DNA of 64,000 bases, taken from the NCBI RefSeq assembly GCF_030317105.1, contig NZ_JASZYG010000003.1, positions 310,001 through 374,000 on the forward strand, read 5' to 3'. How positions within the stretch are numbered: the stretch's first letter is position 1; each line of letters opens with the position of its first letter. This DNA is from Variovorax brevis (GTDB lineage: Bacteria; Pseudomonadota; Gammaproteobacteria; Burkholderiales; Burkholderiaceae_C). A program made the position numbers and the translations under genes. Below are positions 9,115 to 17,504 of the stretch, piece by piece. Under the pieces are notes generated by a model. It saw only the letters and a list, made by a program, of their open reading frames with translations. It was not told the origin of the DNA and did no database searches.

Positions 9115-9983
9115 TTGAACTTGTCTTTCAGGCAGTTGGCCATGATCGTTGCAGCCTCGACCATGCGCGGGCCGGGCCGCACCAGCACGTCGCCGTCCGC
9201 GGCGGTGAAGATGCAGACGCGACGCGCCTTCACGGCGTCGATCGCTTCCCATCCGGGTCGCGCGGACAAGGCCACCGCGTTGCGGTCCCCCACCATGATG
9301 ATCTGCGGATTGGCGCGCACCACGAACTCGGGGTTGAGCTGGGGAAAGGGACCGAGCGCACCGGGCACGACGTTCGCCACCCCCAGCCGCGACAGCGTCT
9401 CCCCGATGAACGAGGACTCGCTGGCGGCAAAGGGCGCACTGTTGACCTCGAAGTACACGCGCTTGCCGCGTGCGGCGGCCGGCAGCGTGGCGGCAACGCG
9501 CTGGACGCCGCCGTCCAGTTGTTGCCAGAGCGCGGTGGCATCCGACTCGCGGCCCAGCACGCGGCCCACCTGGCCCAGCACCCGCTCCAGGTCTTTCATC
9601 GACTTGGGCTCCAGCGTCACCACCTTGAGGCCCAGCCCCTCCAGCCGTTCGGTCGCACGCGCGGACCGCGCGAGCATCACCAGATCGGGCTTGAGGGCGA
9701 CGATGCGCTCGACATTGGCGTCCTCCAAGCCACCGACGTGGGGCAGCGTCTTCACGCTGGCGGGCCAGTTCGAATAGTCGTCGACGCCGACCAGCCGGTC
9801 GCAGGCCTGCAGCGCGCAAATTGTTTCGGTCAAGGAAGGGAGAAGCGACACGATGCGCTGCGGCGAGCGCGGCAACGTGACTTCGACCCCACGGTCGTCC
9901 ACGATGCGGATCGGATCCGATGCCAAGGCCGGCGCTGTGCAGACGAAGCACAGCACCACCAGGCACAACCGACGCCATGTCAT
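9111..9983 (-). CDS. btuF: Periplasmic cobalamin-binding protein (BtuF-like)
   Basis: Periplasmic receptor of the B12 ABC importer, 290 residues. The signal peptide is MTWRRLCLVVLCFVCTAPALA followed by SDPIRIVDDRG. The Peripla_BP_2 fold is indicated by PQRIVSLLPSLTETICAL, DLVMLARS and a C-terminal RPGPRMVEAA. The ATG at 9983 overlaps the cobU stop by four bases, which fixes the start over an in-frame ATG 60 bases upstream. Iron-siderophore receptors share this fold, so the substrate comes from the operon and riboswitch context. Confidence 0.92.
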   Translation of the reverse strand: MTWRRLCLVVLCFVCTAPALASDPIRIVDDRGVEVTLPRSPQRIVSLLPSLTETICALQACDRLVGVDDYSNWPASVKTLPHVGGLEDANVERIVALKPDLVMLARSARATERLEGLGLKVVTLEPKSMKDLERVLGQVGRVLGRESDATALWQQLDGGVQRVAATLPAAARGKRVYFEVNSAPFAASESSFIGETLSRLGVANVVPGALGPFPQLNPEFVVRANPQIIMVGDRNAVALSARPGWEAIDAVKARRVCIFTAADGDVLVRPGPRMVEAATIMANCLKDKFK

Positions 9984-10582
9984 CGCGGCTCGCCCTTCAA
10001 GCTGAGCGGCAAGCCCGCGGCCATCAGCGTGACTCGGTCGCACGCCGCAGCGACCTGCTGGTTCAGCAGGCCGAGTGAATCGACGAAGGCGCGCACCTCG
10101 GCGCCCATCGGAATCACGCCCAGGCCGATCTCGTTGCTGACCAGCACCAGCGGACCTGAAGCGTTGCGAATCGCGGCCAGCAGCAAGTCTTCGGGTGTGG
10201 CACTGGCCGCGCCTGCAGGTGGCGCGCCACCATCCACGGGCATCATCCGGTTGGTGAGCCAGAGCGTGAGGCAGTCGACCACCACCAGCGTCTGTGGCGC
10301 GCTGTGCTGCGACACGGCAGCCCCCAGCGCCAACGGCTCTTCGACCGTGCGCAGCAAGGGCACGCGCCGCGCGCGGTCGCTGCGATGGCGGGCGATGCGC
10401 TGGCGCATCTCCTCATCGTGCGCCTGCGCCGTGGCCACCAGCACGGCGCAATGCTGCGCATCGGCCGCCAGCCACGCCGCGGCGATCTGCTCGGCGCGGC
10501 GTGACTTGCCGCTCTTCTGACCGCCGAGGATCAGTTCGCGGTTTCCGGCAATGTTCAAAGGCTCGAGGGCTTCGGCGACCAC
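9980..10582 (-). CDS. cobU: Bifunctional adenosylcobinamide kinase / adenosylcobinamide-phosphate guanylyltransferase
   Basis: Cytosolic enzyme that phosphorylates adenosylcobinamide and then transfers GMP to give adenosylcobinamide-GDP, the CobS substrate. It has 200 residues. P-loop GGQKSGKS is at 20-27, the His of IARHRSD (about 67) is the probable guanylylated residue, and VVVDCLTLWLTN and SNEIGLGVIPMG are conserved stretches. The start lies 28 bases inside the end of btuB, indicating tight coupling. With CobD, CobQ, CobT and CobS it forms the nucleotide-loop branch of the pathway. Confidence 0.95.
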   Translation of the reverse strand: MVAEALEPLNIAGNRELILGGQKSGKSRRAEQIAAAWLAADAQHCAVLVATAQAHDEEMRQRIARHRSDRARRVPLLRTVEEPLALGAAVSQHSAPQTLVVVDCLTLWLTNRMMPVDGGAPPAGAASATPEDLLLAAIRNASGPLVLVSNEIGLGVIPMGAEVRAFVDSLGLLNQQVAAACDRVTLMAAGLPLSLKGEPR

Positions 10583-12465
10583 TTCACTCCCACGTAGAAG
10601 GTGCGACCCGGCGTCGCGTAGTTCTGCACCAGTTGGTATTGCTTGTCGCTCACATTGTCGATGCGCGCCAGCAGGGTGAAACCCTTGCCCAGCGGCGTAC
10701 TGGCATTGAGGTTCAGCAGGCCGTAGCCCGCGAGCGTCTGCGTGTTGGCCGCGTTGGCGTAGCGTTGGCCGGAGGCGATCACCTCCGCGCCGAGCAGCCA
10801 GGTGCCCACCGTCCAGTCCACGCCGAACGTGCCGTACTGGCGCGCGCGCTGCACCAGGATCTTGTCGGTGTCGAGGTCGCGCGGATCCTGCCAGTCGAAG
10901 GAAGCACGGAGCGCCACGCTGCCGATGCGATGGGTTGCCGCCAGCGTCACACCCTCGTAGAGCGCGGTGCCGGTGTTGGTATAGCAGCCAAAGAAGGACA
11001 AGCAGCCGGTGGCGGACGCGTCGAAGTTGATCAGGTTCCTCACCTTGTTGTGATAGGCCGTGACACTGGCGGACGACGCGCCCTCTCCCCAGCGCAGACC
11101 CACTTCATAGTTCGTGCCCTCCTCCGGCTGCAGCCCGGCGACACCAAATTCGCTGAAGCGCTGGTAGAGCGTGGGCGCCCGGAACGCCGTGCCGGCCGAG
11201 GCCGTCACGCGCCATTGCGGCGTGAAGGCGAAACCGTAGGCGATGCTGCCGGTGTCGTGGCCGCCAAACTCGCTGTCGTCATCGTGGCGCGCATTGAGTT
11301 GCAAGGTGTGCGGGCCCTGCGTGAAGCCGTAGCCCAGCGCCAGCGCATTCTGCGAGCGATCGCGATCGATCTCCGGGCTTCCGAAGGCGAGGTTCGCCGC
11401 GTTGTTGAGCTTGTCTTCCCGCCGCTCCAGGTCAGCAGTGACGAGATGCGGACCGAAGCGGAATTCGTTCTGGAACAGATAGCCGCGCAACTCGGTCTTC
11501 GTCTCGAAGAAGTTCGGCTCGGATTGGTAACGGCTGCTGGAATCGGTGATGGCGAACTTGGTGCGCCACACGTCCGTCCACTGCGACGTCCAGTTCAGGC
11601 CCGCCGAGCGCAGCCAGTACTTGTTGCGGTCGTCCACCGGCGCCGCCGTCGGGTCGAAGATGAAGTCGTCATATCCGGAGTTCATGTAGTTGGACAGCGC
11701 GGTGGCTTCAATGCGCTGTTGCGGATTGAACTGGTAACCCAGCCGCACATTTCCCGAGGTCGTGTCGTAGTCGTCGTTGTCGGGGTTGAAGCCCGGATCG
11801 GTTCGCACGTTGAAGCCTTTGCTTTGCTCATGCGCCACGCCGAAGGAATAGTCGAAGCCGCCGCCGGCGCCACTCGCGCCCGCCTCGGCCTTGTAGAGGC
11901 TGCGACTGCCAACGCCCACGCCGACGAAAGGCGCAAAGCCGCCCTCTCCCTTGCGCGTGAAAAGCTGGATCACGCCGCCAATGGCATCCGAGCCGTACAC
12001 CGCAGCGCCCGGACCGCGCACGATCTCGATCCGGTCGATCTGCGACAGCGGAATGGCTTCCCACGTCGCCCCGCCCGTCGATTGCGAATCGACCCGCACG
12101 CCATCGATGAACACGGCCGTGAACCGCGTCTCGGCGCCGCGCACGTACACGGAACTCGTGTTGCCAACGCCACCCGTGCGCGCAATCTGGATGCCCGGCA
12201 CTTTGGCGAGCACGTCTGCCACGCTTTCGGCGCCGCTGCGGTCGATGGTTTCGCGATCGATGACCGAGATGTCGGCCACCGCGTCTGACAGGCGCTGACG
12301 CACGCGCTGGGCAGTCACCACGGTTTCGTTGAGCGACGGCACGTCGGAAGGCGACTGCGCCAGCGCCGCGAAACTCGCAGCCAGGGTGGTGAAGGCAAAA
12401 GGAAGCGCGGCTGCGCGGGCGCTGCGGTTGCGGCCGGCGCCAGTGGAAGCAAGACGAAATGTCAT
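10555..12465 (-). CDS. btuB: TonB-dependent outer-membrane cobalamin receptor (BtuB-like)
   Basis: Outer-membrane receptor of 636 residues expected to import B12 using TonB energy. A signal sequence ends near FAALAQ (about 37). A TonB box ETVVTAQR lies at 47-54, and the plug domain contains VLAKVPGIQIARTGGVGN and VRGPGAAVYGSDAIGGVI. The rest is beta-barrel with many aromatic and Gly-rich strands, ending YVGVKWSPKPSSL. It is the first gene of the operon and lies directly behind a cobalamin riboswitch, which makes the B12 substrate very likely. Confidence 0.95.
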   Translation of the reverse strand: MTFRLASTGAGRNRSARAAALPFAFTTLAASFAALAQSPSDVPSLNETVVTAQRVRQRLSDAVADISVIDRETIDRSGAESVADVLAKVPGIQIARTGGVGNTSSVYVRGAETRFTAVFIDGVRVDSQSTGGATWEAIPLSQIDRIEIVRGPGAAVYGSDAIGGVIQLFTRKGEGGFAPFVGVGVGSRSLYKAEAGASGAGGGFDYSFGVAHEQSKGFNVRTDPGFNPDNDDYDTTSGNVRLGYQFNPQQRIEATALSNYMNSGYDDFIFDPTAAPVDDRNKYWLRSAGLNWTSQWTDVWRTKFAITDSSSRYQSEPNFFETKTELRGYLFQNEFRFGPHLVTADLERREDKLNNAANLAFGSPEIDRDRSQNALALGYGFTQGPHTLQLNARHDDDSEFGGHDTGSIAYGFAFTPQWRVTASAGTAFRAPTLYQRFSEFGVAGLQPEEGTNYEVGLRWGEGASSASVTAYHNKVRNLINFDASATGCLSFFGCYTNTGTALYEGVTLAATHRIGSVALRASFDWQDPRDLDTDKILVQRARQYGTFGVDWTVGTWLLGAEVIASGQRYANAANTQTLAGYGLLNLNASTPLGKGFTLLARIDNVSDKQYQLVQNYATPGRTFYVGVKWSPKPSSL

Positions 12466-12483
12466 GTGAGAAAGCTCAAGAAC

Positions 12484-12509
12484 AAAACCCTGACCGGCTT
12501 CCCCGCCGG
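12484..12509 (-). terminator. Hairpin with T-rich tail behind the cobalamin riboswitch (possible expression platform)
   Basis: On the minus strand CCGGC and GCCGG form a stem around a GGGGAA loop, followed by TCAGGGTTTTGTT and then the btuB start about 20 bases on. It could be a riboswitch-controlled terminator or could mask the ribosome site. Stem and tail are imperfect, so the mechanism is inferred. Confidence 0.45.
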
Positions 12510-12559
12510 GCGTATGGGCATCACGATTGCGCGGCGCTTTTCTTTTGGCGCGTACGCAC

Positions 12560-12770
12560 TCACCTCGTTGGCCGGTATCCGGGCTGACAGCGCGCTTTCA
12601 TCGCCTTCCCAGGCGCCTGTTTCAGGGCGCCCAGTGGCTCGTTGATGAAAGTGGAGCACGAAGGAAATTCGCGCTCCGTCTGTTTGACCGTTGCGGGGGC
12701 AGCGCAGGTTGGCTCGGCCGTGGACGGCGTCGACTCCTGCTTCCCGTTGAACTGCGACGTGTGAACCACG
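12560..12770 (-). promoter_or_regulatory. Cobalamin (B12) riboswitch upstream of btuB
   Basis: On the minus strand the leader contains, in order, a GGTTCAC start, CGGGAAGCAGG, the conserved core GCTGCCCCCGCAACGGTC, and the B12-box AGCCCGGATACCGGCC (12571-12586). These are the defining blocks of the cobalamin riboswitch class in the right order and spacing. It is expected to shut off btuB and the downstream cob/btu genes when adenosylcobalamin is plentiful. A short open frame through this region on the same strand is not considered a gene. Confidence 0.93.
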
Positions 12771-12901
12771 GCGCGAGCACCAACGGGCGGAATTCTAAAT
12801 TGAGTCTTGACAACTCCGACGCGCCCCCGCCACAAAGCGGCGGCGTGACCACGCAGCCCAGCGCATTGCCATGGCCACGGGGCCATACAATCCAGAGCCA
12901 T

Positions 12902-13126
12902 ATGTCCGCCGCCAGCCCCATCGATCAGATCGCCGAGCGAGTCGAGCGCCTTTTGCTTCGCCACGAAGAGGTGCGACGCACCAATGCGCTGTTGCAGGAA
13001 CAGGTCGAGGCGCTGACGCGCGAGCGCGACGCACTCAAGTCGCGGCTTGCCGCGGCGCGAACGCGCATCGACGCCATGCTCGAAAAGTTGCCGGCGGAAT
13101 CACCATCGCATGACGCGGATACATGA
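12902..13126 (+). CDS. ZapB-like coiled-coil cell-division protein
   Basis: A 74-residue, charged, nearly all-helical protein. From residue 8 to about 62 it reads as one coiled coil: IAERVERLLLRHEEVRRTN, then LLQEQVEALTRERDALKSRL. It lies directly upstream of zapA with a four-base ATGA overlap, the arrangement commonly seen in Beta- and Gammaproteobacteria. The role is inferred: a partner that helps organise FtsZ/ZapA at midcell. A longer in-frame extension upstream runs into the antisense riboswitch leader and is rejected as coding. Confidence 0.82.
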   Translation: MSAASPIDQIAERVERLLLRHEEVRRTNALLQEQVEALTRERDALKSRLAAARTRIDAMLEKLPAESPSHDADT

Positions 13127-13473
13127 AGCATATTGACGTACAGATCATGGGACAGAGCTACGTGCTCGGCTGTCCCGAAGGCGGGGAAGACCAGTTGCGC
13201 GAGGCGGTGGAACGAGTGGACGCCGCCATGTGCAAGATTCGCGATGCGGGCAAGGTCAAGGCGCGCGATCGCATTGCAGTGCTGGCGTCGCTGAACCTGG
13301 CATTCGACCTTGCGCAATTCGAAGCTTCCGCGGCGGCACAGGCTGCGAAGCCCAGCGCTCCTGCCATTCCGCCGGCCTCCGGCGATCCGGAAAACGGGAC
13401 AGACGACGAGCGGCTCACCCAATTGGTGCAACGCCTCGATCACGCGCTGGCCGGTGATGGCCATCTCATCTGA
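13123..13473 (+). CDS. zapA: Cell division protein ZapA
   Basis: Cytosolic FtsZ-binding protein that cross-links FtsZ filaments at the division ring. It has 116 residues. The family sequence VQIMGQSYVLGCPEGGEDQL starts almost at residue 6 and is followed by RVDAAMCKIRDAGKVKARDR and a helical segment. The C-terminal part is an Ala/Pro-rich linker and a short helix. Translation is coupled to the ZapB-like gene. The 6S RNA gene follows about 40 bp downstream, a conserved neighbourhood. Confidence 0.93.
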   Translation: MKHIDVQIMGQSYVLGCPEGGEDQLREAVERVDAAMCKIRDAGKVKARDRIAVLASLNLAFDLAQFEASAAAQAAKPSAPAIPPASGDPENGTDDERLTQLVQRLDHALAGDGHLI

Positions 13474-13513
13474 AAAGACATCGGGATAACCCGCCACAGG
13501 GCGTAAAATCCAT

Positions 13514-13692
13514 CCTGTCTGCGGTGCGCGTTGGGCTTTATATTTCCTTGAACCAATGCTCTATGGAGCCCGGGCTTGGTAAATTGCTTGGCGGGCGTGA
13601 TCATCTCGCGTCAGATGAACCCGAAGCCCTGCTGCCCTCGCCCACCTGAACCCTGCGTTCAGGATGACGGTCCAGCGGCATTCGCAGACACC
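13514..13692 (+). ncRNA. ssrS: 6S RNA
   Basis: About 179 nt. The ends pair as TGTCTGCG with CGCAGACA, giving the closing stem, and the interior can form the long interrupted hairpin with a central open bubble typical of 6S RNA (for example TTGGGCTTTATATTTCCTTG on one side). A -10 like TAAAAT is at 13504-13509. The position just after zapA is the usual place for ssrS. It would bind the sigma-70 RNA polymerase holoenzyme in stationary phase. Ends are estimated from the closing stem. Confidence 0.85.
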
Positions 13693-13766
13693 TAATTGAT
13701 TTTCCCGAAGCCCCGGCCTTCCTGGCGAACGCCAAGCGGGCTTCCGGAACACCCTCCAACCCGTCC

Positions 13767-13796
13767 AACGGCCCCCCTTGTGGGGCCGTTTCTTTT
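13767..13796 (+). terminator. Rho-independent terminator after the 6S RNA region
   Basis: Stem AACGGCCCC / GGGGCCGTT around a short CCTTGT loop, followed by TCTTTT. It ends transcription from zapA/6S before the TauE-family gene. Between 13693 and 13766 another GAAGCCC/GGGCTTC hairpin is visible. Confidence 0.85.
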
Positions 13797-13814
13797 GTCC
13801 TGTGAGCGCCTTGC

Positions 13815-14633
13815 ATGTCGATCGAACCCCTCCTCATCCTTGAACTCGCCGTGCTCGGCGTCGGCACGGGTTTCCTGGCGGGGCTGCTGGGCATCGGCGG
13901 CGGCATGGTAATGGTGCCCTTCATCACCATCATCCTGGGCGAGCGCGGCGTGGCGGGCAACTTGGCGGTCAAGATGGCGATTGCCACGTCGATGGCCACC
14001 ATCATCTTCACGTCAGTCTCCAGCGTGCGCGCGCACCACAAGCGCGGCGCGGTGCGCTGGGACATCGTCAAGCGGCTGGCGCCCGGCATCGTCGTGGGCA
14101 GCCTTGTCGGAAGCCTGGGCGTGTTCTCCCTGCTCAAGGGTTCGGCGCTGGCGATTTTCTTTGCCTGCTTCGTGGCGTTCTCGGCCACGCAGATGTTCCT
14201 GGACAAGAAGCCGGCGCCGTCACGGCAGATGCCCGGCACTGGCGGCCAGTTCGCGGCTGGTGGCGGCATCGGCTTCCTTTCGGGGCTGGTGGGCGCGGGC
14301 GGCGGCTTCATCAGCGTGCCCTTCATGACGTGGTGCAACATCGCGATCCACAACGCCGTGGCCACGAGCGCTGCGCTGGGCTTTCCGATTGCGGTGGCCA
14401 ATGTTGTGGGCTACATCGCCAGCGGCAGCGCGGCGACGGGGCTGCCGGCCGGCTCCTTCGGCTACATCTGGCTGCCTGCGCTGGCGGTCATCGCCGCATG
14501 CAGCGTGTTCACCGCGCCGCTGGGGGCCAGGGCGGCGCACAGCCTGCCGGTGAAGCGGCTCAAGCGCGTGTTCGCCAGCATCCTGTATGTGCTGGGCGCG
14601 TACATGCTCTGGAAGGGGCTCTCGGGCCACTGA
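13815..14633 (+). CDS. TauE/SafE family sulfite/anion exporter (membrane protein)
   Basis: Inner-membrane protein of 272 residues with about eight hydrophobic segments. It shows the internal duplication of the family: GFLAGLLGIGGGMVMVPF near residue 18 and GFLSGLVGAGGGFISVPF near 157. Each half has the Gly-rich re-entrant motif. Members export sulfite, sulfoacetate or other sulfonates, but the substrate cannot be told from sequence. It lies alone between the 6S terminator and the stress-protein gene. Confidence 0.88.
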   Translation: MSIEPLLILELAVLGVGTGFLAGLLGIGGGMVMVPFITIILGERGVAGNLAVKMAIATSMATIIFTSVSSVRAHHKRGAVRWDIVKRLAPGIVVGSLVGSLGVFSLLKGSALAIFFACFVAFSATQMFLDKKPAPSRQMPGTGGQFAAGGGIGFLSGLVGAGGGFISVPFMTWCNIAIHNAVATSAALGFPIAVANVVGYIASGSAATGLPAGSFGYIWLPALAVIAACSVFTAPLGARAAHSLPVKRLKRVFASILYVLGAYMLWKGLSGH

Positions 14634-14726
14634 ACCGGAATCCCTGATGCGTCAAAGGCATTGAGGGGACTTGCGCGGCCTTGCCCTAAGATGGGTTCCA
14701 GTGCGCTTGCACAAGGAGTTCATCCC

Positions 14727-15152
14727 ATGAAAATCCTGGTTGCCATCGATGGCAGCGTCTACTCCCTGAAGGCGCTCGATTACCTGGCCGCCAACCGCGG
14801 CATGTTCGTCGAGGGCCATGAACTGGTGATGGTCCATGCTTGCCCGGGCATTCCGGGCCACGTCGCGCGGCGTGTCAGCAAGGACGTCATCCAGGGCTAC
14901 TACAGCGAGGAGCAGGCCAAGGTGCTCGATCCGCTCAAGACGCAGCTGGCCGAGCGGAACATCAGCAACTACACGATCGATGCGCGCCACGGCCACGCGG
15001 CCGAGGAGATCATCAAGTCAGCCCACGAAACGGGGGCCAACCTGATCGTCATGGGCACGCACGGCCACGGGATCTTCGGCCGCGCGCTGATGGGCTCGAT
15101 CGCCACCAAGGTCATCGCCGAGAGCGACATCGCGGTGCTGCTGGTGAAGTAG
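14727..15152 (+). CDS. Universal stress protein UspA family
   Basis: Cytosolic single-domain Usp of 141 residues. It begins MKILVAIDGSVYSLKALDYL and carries the ATP-binding signature GTHGHGIFGRALMGS followed by IATKVI and the final strand AVLLVK. The start has AAGGAG 9 bases upstream, which decides it over an in-frame ATG 66 bases earlier. The family binds ATP and protects against starvation and other stresses; the specific trigger is not visible. Confidence 0.92.
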   Translation: MKILVAIDGSVYSLKALDYLAANRGMFVEGHELVMVHACPGIPGHVARRVSKDVIQGYYSEEQAKVLDPLKTQLAERNISNYTIDARHGHAAEEIIKSAHETGANLIVMGTHGHGIFGRALMGSIATKVIAESDIAVLLVK

Positions 15153-15167
15153 CCCCGCGCCTGGGTT

Positions 15168-16709
15168 TCAGCTGCCGCCGAAGAGCCCCTTGTGCTGCTC
15201 GCGCAGCAGCGCCTTCTGCACCTTGCCCATGGTGTTGCGCGGCAGTTCGTCCACGACGAAGCAGCGCTTGGGGATCTTGAAGTTCGCCAGCTTGGCCTTG
15301 AGTTCCGCAAGGATGCGGTCGGCGTCCAGCGCCACGCCAGGCTTGGCGGTGACCACCGCCACCCCCACCTCGCCAAAGTCCGAATGCGGCGACCCTACGA
15401 CGGCGCTTTCCGCCACGCCAGGCATGTCGTTGATGTAGCCCTCGATCTCCGCCGGGTAGACGTTGTAGCCCCCGCTGATGATCAGGTCCTTGCTGCGACC
15501 GACGATGGTGACGTAGCCCAGGCCATCGATCTTGCCGACGTCGCCGGTCTTGAAGAAGCCGTCGGCGGTGAATTCTTCCTTCGTTTTTTCCGGCATGCGC
15601 CAGTAGCCCACGAACACGTTGGGCCCGCTGACCTGGATGGCGCCGATTTCGTCGGTCGTGCAGTCGCGGCCTTCGTCGTCGCGCACGCGAAGTTGCACGC
15701 CCGGCAGCGGAAATCCCACCGTGCCGCCGCGACGCTCGCCCTGTTCCGGCTTGTAGGGATTGGAGGTGAGCATGATGGTCTCGCTCATGCCGTAGCGCTC
15801 CAGGATGGTGTGGCCGGTGCGCTCGCGCCATTCGTTGAAGGTCTCGATCAGGAGTGGCGCTGATCCGGCGACGAAGAGGCGCACGTTGCTCGACGCCTTC
15901 TTGTTCAGCCCAGGCTCGGCCAGCATGCGCACATACAGCGTCGGCACGCCCATGAACACCGACGCGTCGGGCAGTCGCGCCACCACGCGCCGGGGGTCGA
16001 ACTTGCCGAACCAGATCATCTTGCTGCCGTTGAGCAAGGCGCCGTGGATGGCCACGAACAGGCCGTGCACATGGAAGATGGGCAGCGCGTGGATGAGCAC
16101 GTCGCCCTCGCGCCAGCCCCAGTAGTCCTTGAGCACCTGCGCGTTCGAGAGCAGGTTGCCGTGCGTCAGCATCGCGCCCTTGCTGCGGCCTGTGGTGCCG
16201 CTGGTGTAAAGGATGGCGGCGAGCTCGTCCTCGCCTTTACGGGCCACGGCGTGCACGTCGCTGCATTGCGCGGCCACCTCCAGCAGCGTGCCAGTGCGGT
16301 CGTCGTCGAGCGTGAAGACATGCTGCGTGCCGGCCGCCTGCGCAATCGGCGCGACCCACTTTGCGTTGGCGCTCGTGCACACCACCACGGCCGGTTCCGC
16401 ATTGCCGATGAAGTATTCGATCTCGGCGCTCTGATAGGCCGTGTTGAGCGGCAGGAACACATAGCCCGCGCGCAGCGTGGCCAGGTAAAGCATCAACGCC
16501 TCGACCGACTTCTCGACCTGCACGGCAATGCGCGCGCCCGGCTCGAGCTTCAGCGCGTCGAAGAGGTTCGCGATCATCGCGCTGGCGCGTTCGAGGTCGC
16601 GCCATGAATAGAACAGGCCCGTGTCCGTTTCGACGGCGATGCTGTCGAGGTCGCCCGGAAAGGCGGCGCGCAGGGCTGCGAACAGGTTGGCGTTGGCTGG
16701 CTTCGTCAT
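15168..16709 (-). CDS. matB: Malonyl-CoA synthetase (MatB-type acyl-CoA ligase)
   Basis: Acyl-adenylate-forming enzyme of 513 residues that activates malonate to malonyl-CoA. Motifs are ILYTSGTTGRSKGAMLTHGN (ATP site), LERYGMSETIMLTSNPY, FFKTGDVGKIDGLGYVTIVG and the C-terminal NTMGKVQKALLR lysine motif. It is the last gene of a minus-strand set with a malonyl-CoA decarboxylase, a Bug receptor and an enoyl-CoA hydratase, which supports malonate or a close dicarboxylate as substrate. The start is the ATG at 16709; the open frame continues upstream only as shadow. Confidence 0.88.
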   Translation of the reverse strand: MTKPANANLFAALRAAFPGDLDSIAVETDTGLFYSWRDLERASAMIANLFDALKLEPGARIAVQVEKSVEALMLYLATLRAGYVFLPLNTAYQSAEIEYFIGNAEPAVVVCTSANAKWVAPIAQAAGTQHVFTLDDDRTGTLLEVAAQCSDVHAVARKGEDELAAILYTSGTTGRSKGAMLTHGNLLSNAQVLKDYWGWREGDVLIHALPIFHVHGLFVAIHGALLNGSKMIWFGKFDPRRVVARLPDASVFMGVPTLYVRMLAEPGLNKKASSNVRLFVAGSAPLLIETFNEWRERTGHTILERYGMSETIMLTSNPYKPEQGERRGGTVGFPLPGVQLRVRDDEGRDCTTDEIGAIQVSGPNVFVGYWRMPEKTKEEFTADGFFKTGDVGKIDGLGYVTIVGRSKDLIISGGYNVYPAEIEGYINDMPGVAESAVVGSPHSDFGEVGVAVVTAKPGVALDADRILAELKAKLANFKIPKRCFVVDELPRNTMGKVQKALLREQHKGLFGGS

Positions 16710-16728
16710 TTGGATGGGCAGGTGCGAA

Positions 16729-17496
16729 TCAGAACTGGGGCGTTCGTTTTTCAAGGAATGCGGCGATGCCTTCGCGGTGCTCGGCCGAGTCCGCGTAGTC
16801 ATAGGCCGTGGCGAGGAGCGCATCCGGCGTGGTCAAGGGGTTGAGCGCGGCAAAGGTGCGCTTGTGGGCGCGCGCGGCCTCGGGCGCGAGTTCCGCGATG
16901 CGTGCGGCCACGACCAATGCCTCCCCCGCCACGTCGCCGTCGGGCAGAACGCGCAGCAGGAAGCCCGCGTCGTACATGCGCTGGGCCGAATGAACGCCGG
17001 CGCACAGCAGCATGTCGCGCGCGAGCACGTCGCCGATGGCACCGCGCACCAGGGCCGCCTCGCGCGGCGCCATGGGAAAGCCCAGCTTGGCAATCGGCGC
17101 GCCGAAGCGGCAGGCGCTGCCGGCCAGCCGGATGTCGCAGCAGCTGGCCATTTCAATGCCCGCGCCCATGCAGGCGCCTTCGATCTGTGCCACCAGGGGC
17201 ACAGGGCAGTCGAGCATCATTTGCAAGGCGCCCCACACTTCCTCCTCATGGAAGGTGCGCAGGTGCGCCGGATCGAAGCGAAACGAGGGGTACTCGGAAA
17301 TGTCGCCACCCGCGCAGAACGCCCCGCCCTCGCCCTGCACGATCACGCAGCGCAGCGAGGTGTCCGCGTTCAGCGCCTCGAACGCGGAGCGCAGGCGGAT
17401 CCACATGCCGCGCGTCATGGCATTGAGGCGTGCCGGATTCGACAGGGTGACGGTGGCGACATCGCCCTCGCGGGCGACGCGGATATCAGCGCTCAT
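16729..17496 (-). CDS. Enoyl-CoA hydratase/isomerase family protein
   Basis: Crotonase-fold protein of 255 residues. It has TVTLSNPARLNAMTRGMW, the oxyanion-hole sequence GEGGAFCAGGDISEY and QIEGACMGAGIEMASCCDIR, and a C-terminal FLEKRTPQF. The second catalytic glutamate position reads FPMAPREAALV rather than the usual GGT(Q/E) segment, so it may be a hydratase, isomerase or decarboxylase-type member. The ATG at 17496 is 9 bp from the preceding Bug gene, and matB follows 19 bp downstream, so it probably serves the same malonate/acyl-CoA route. Confidence 0.87.
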   Translation of the reverse strand: MSADIRVAREGDVATVTLSNPARLNAMTRGMWIRLRSAFEALNADTSLRCVIVQGEGGAFCAGGDISEYPSFRFDPAHLRTFHEEEVWGALQMMLDCPVPLVAQIEGACMGAGIEMASCCDIRLAGSACRFGAPIAKLGFPMAPREAALVRGAIGDVLARDMLLCAGVHSAQRMYDAGFLLRVLPDGDVAGEALVVAARIAELAPEAARAHKRTFAALNPLTTPDALLATAYDYADSAEHREGIAAFLEKRTPQF

Positions 17497-17504
17497 CGAG
17501 TCCT

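Noticed and set aside
12462..12659. Short minus-strand frame upstream of btuB as a leader peptide
   Set aside because: It runs through the conserved riboswitch core and ends inside btuB; the RNA element explains the region.
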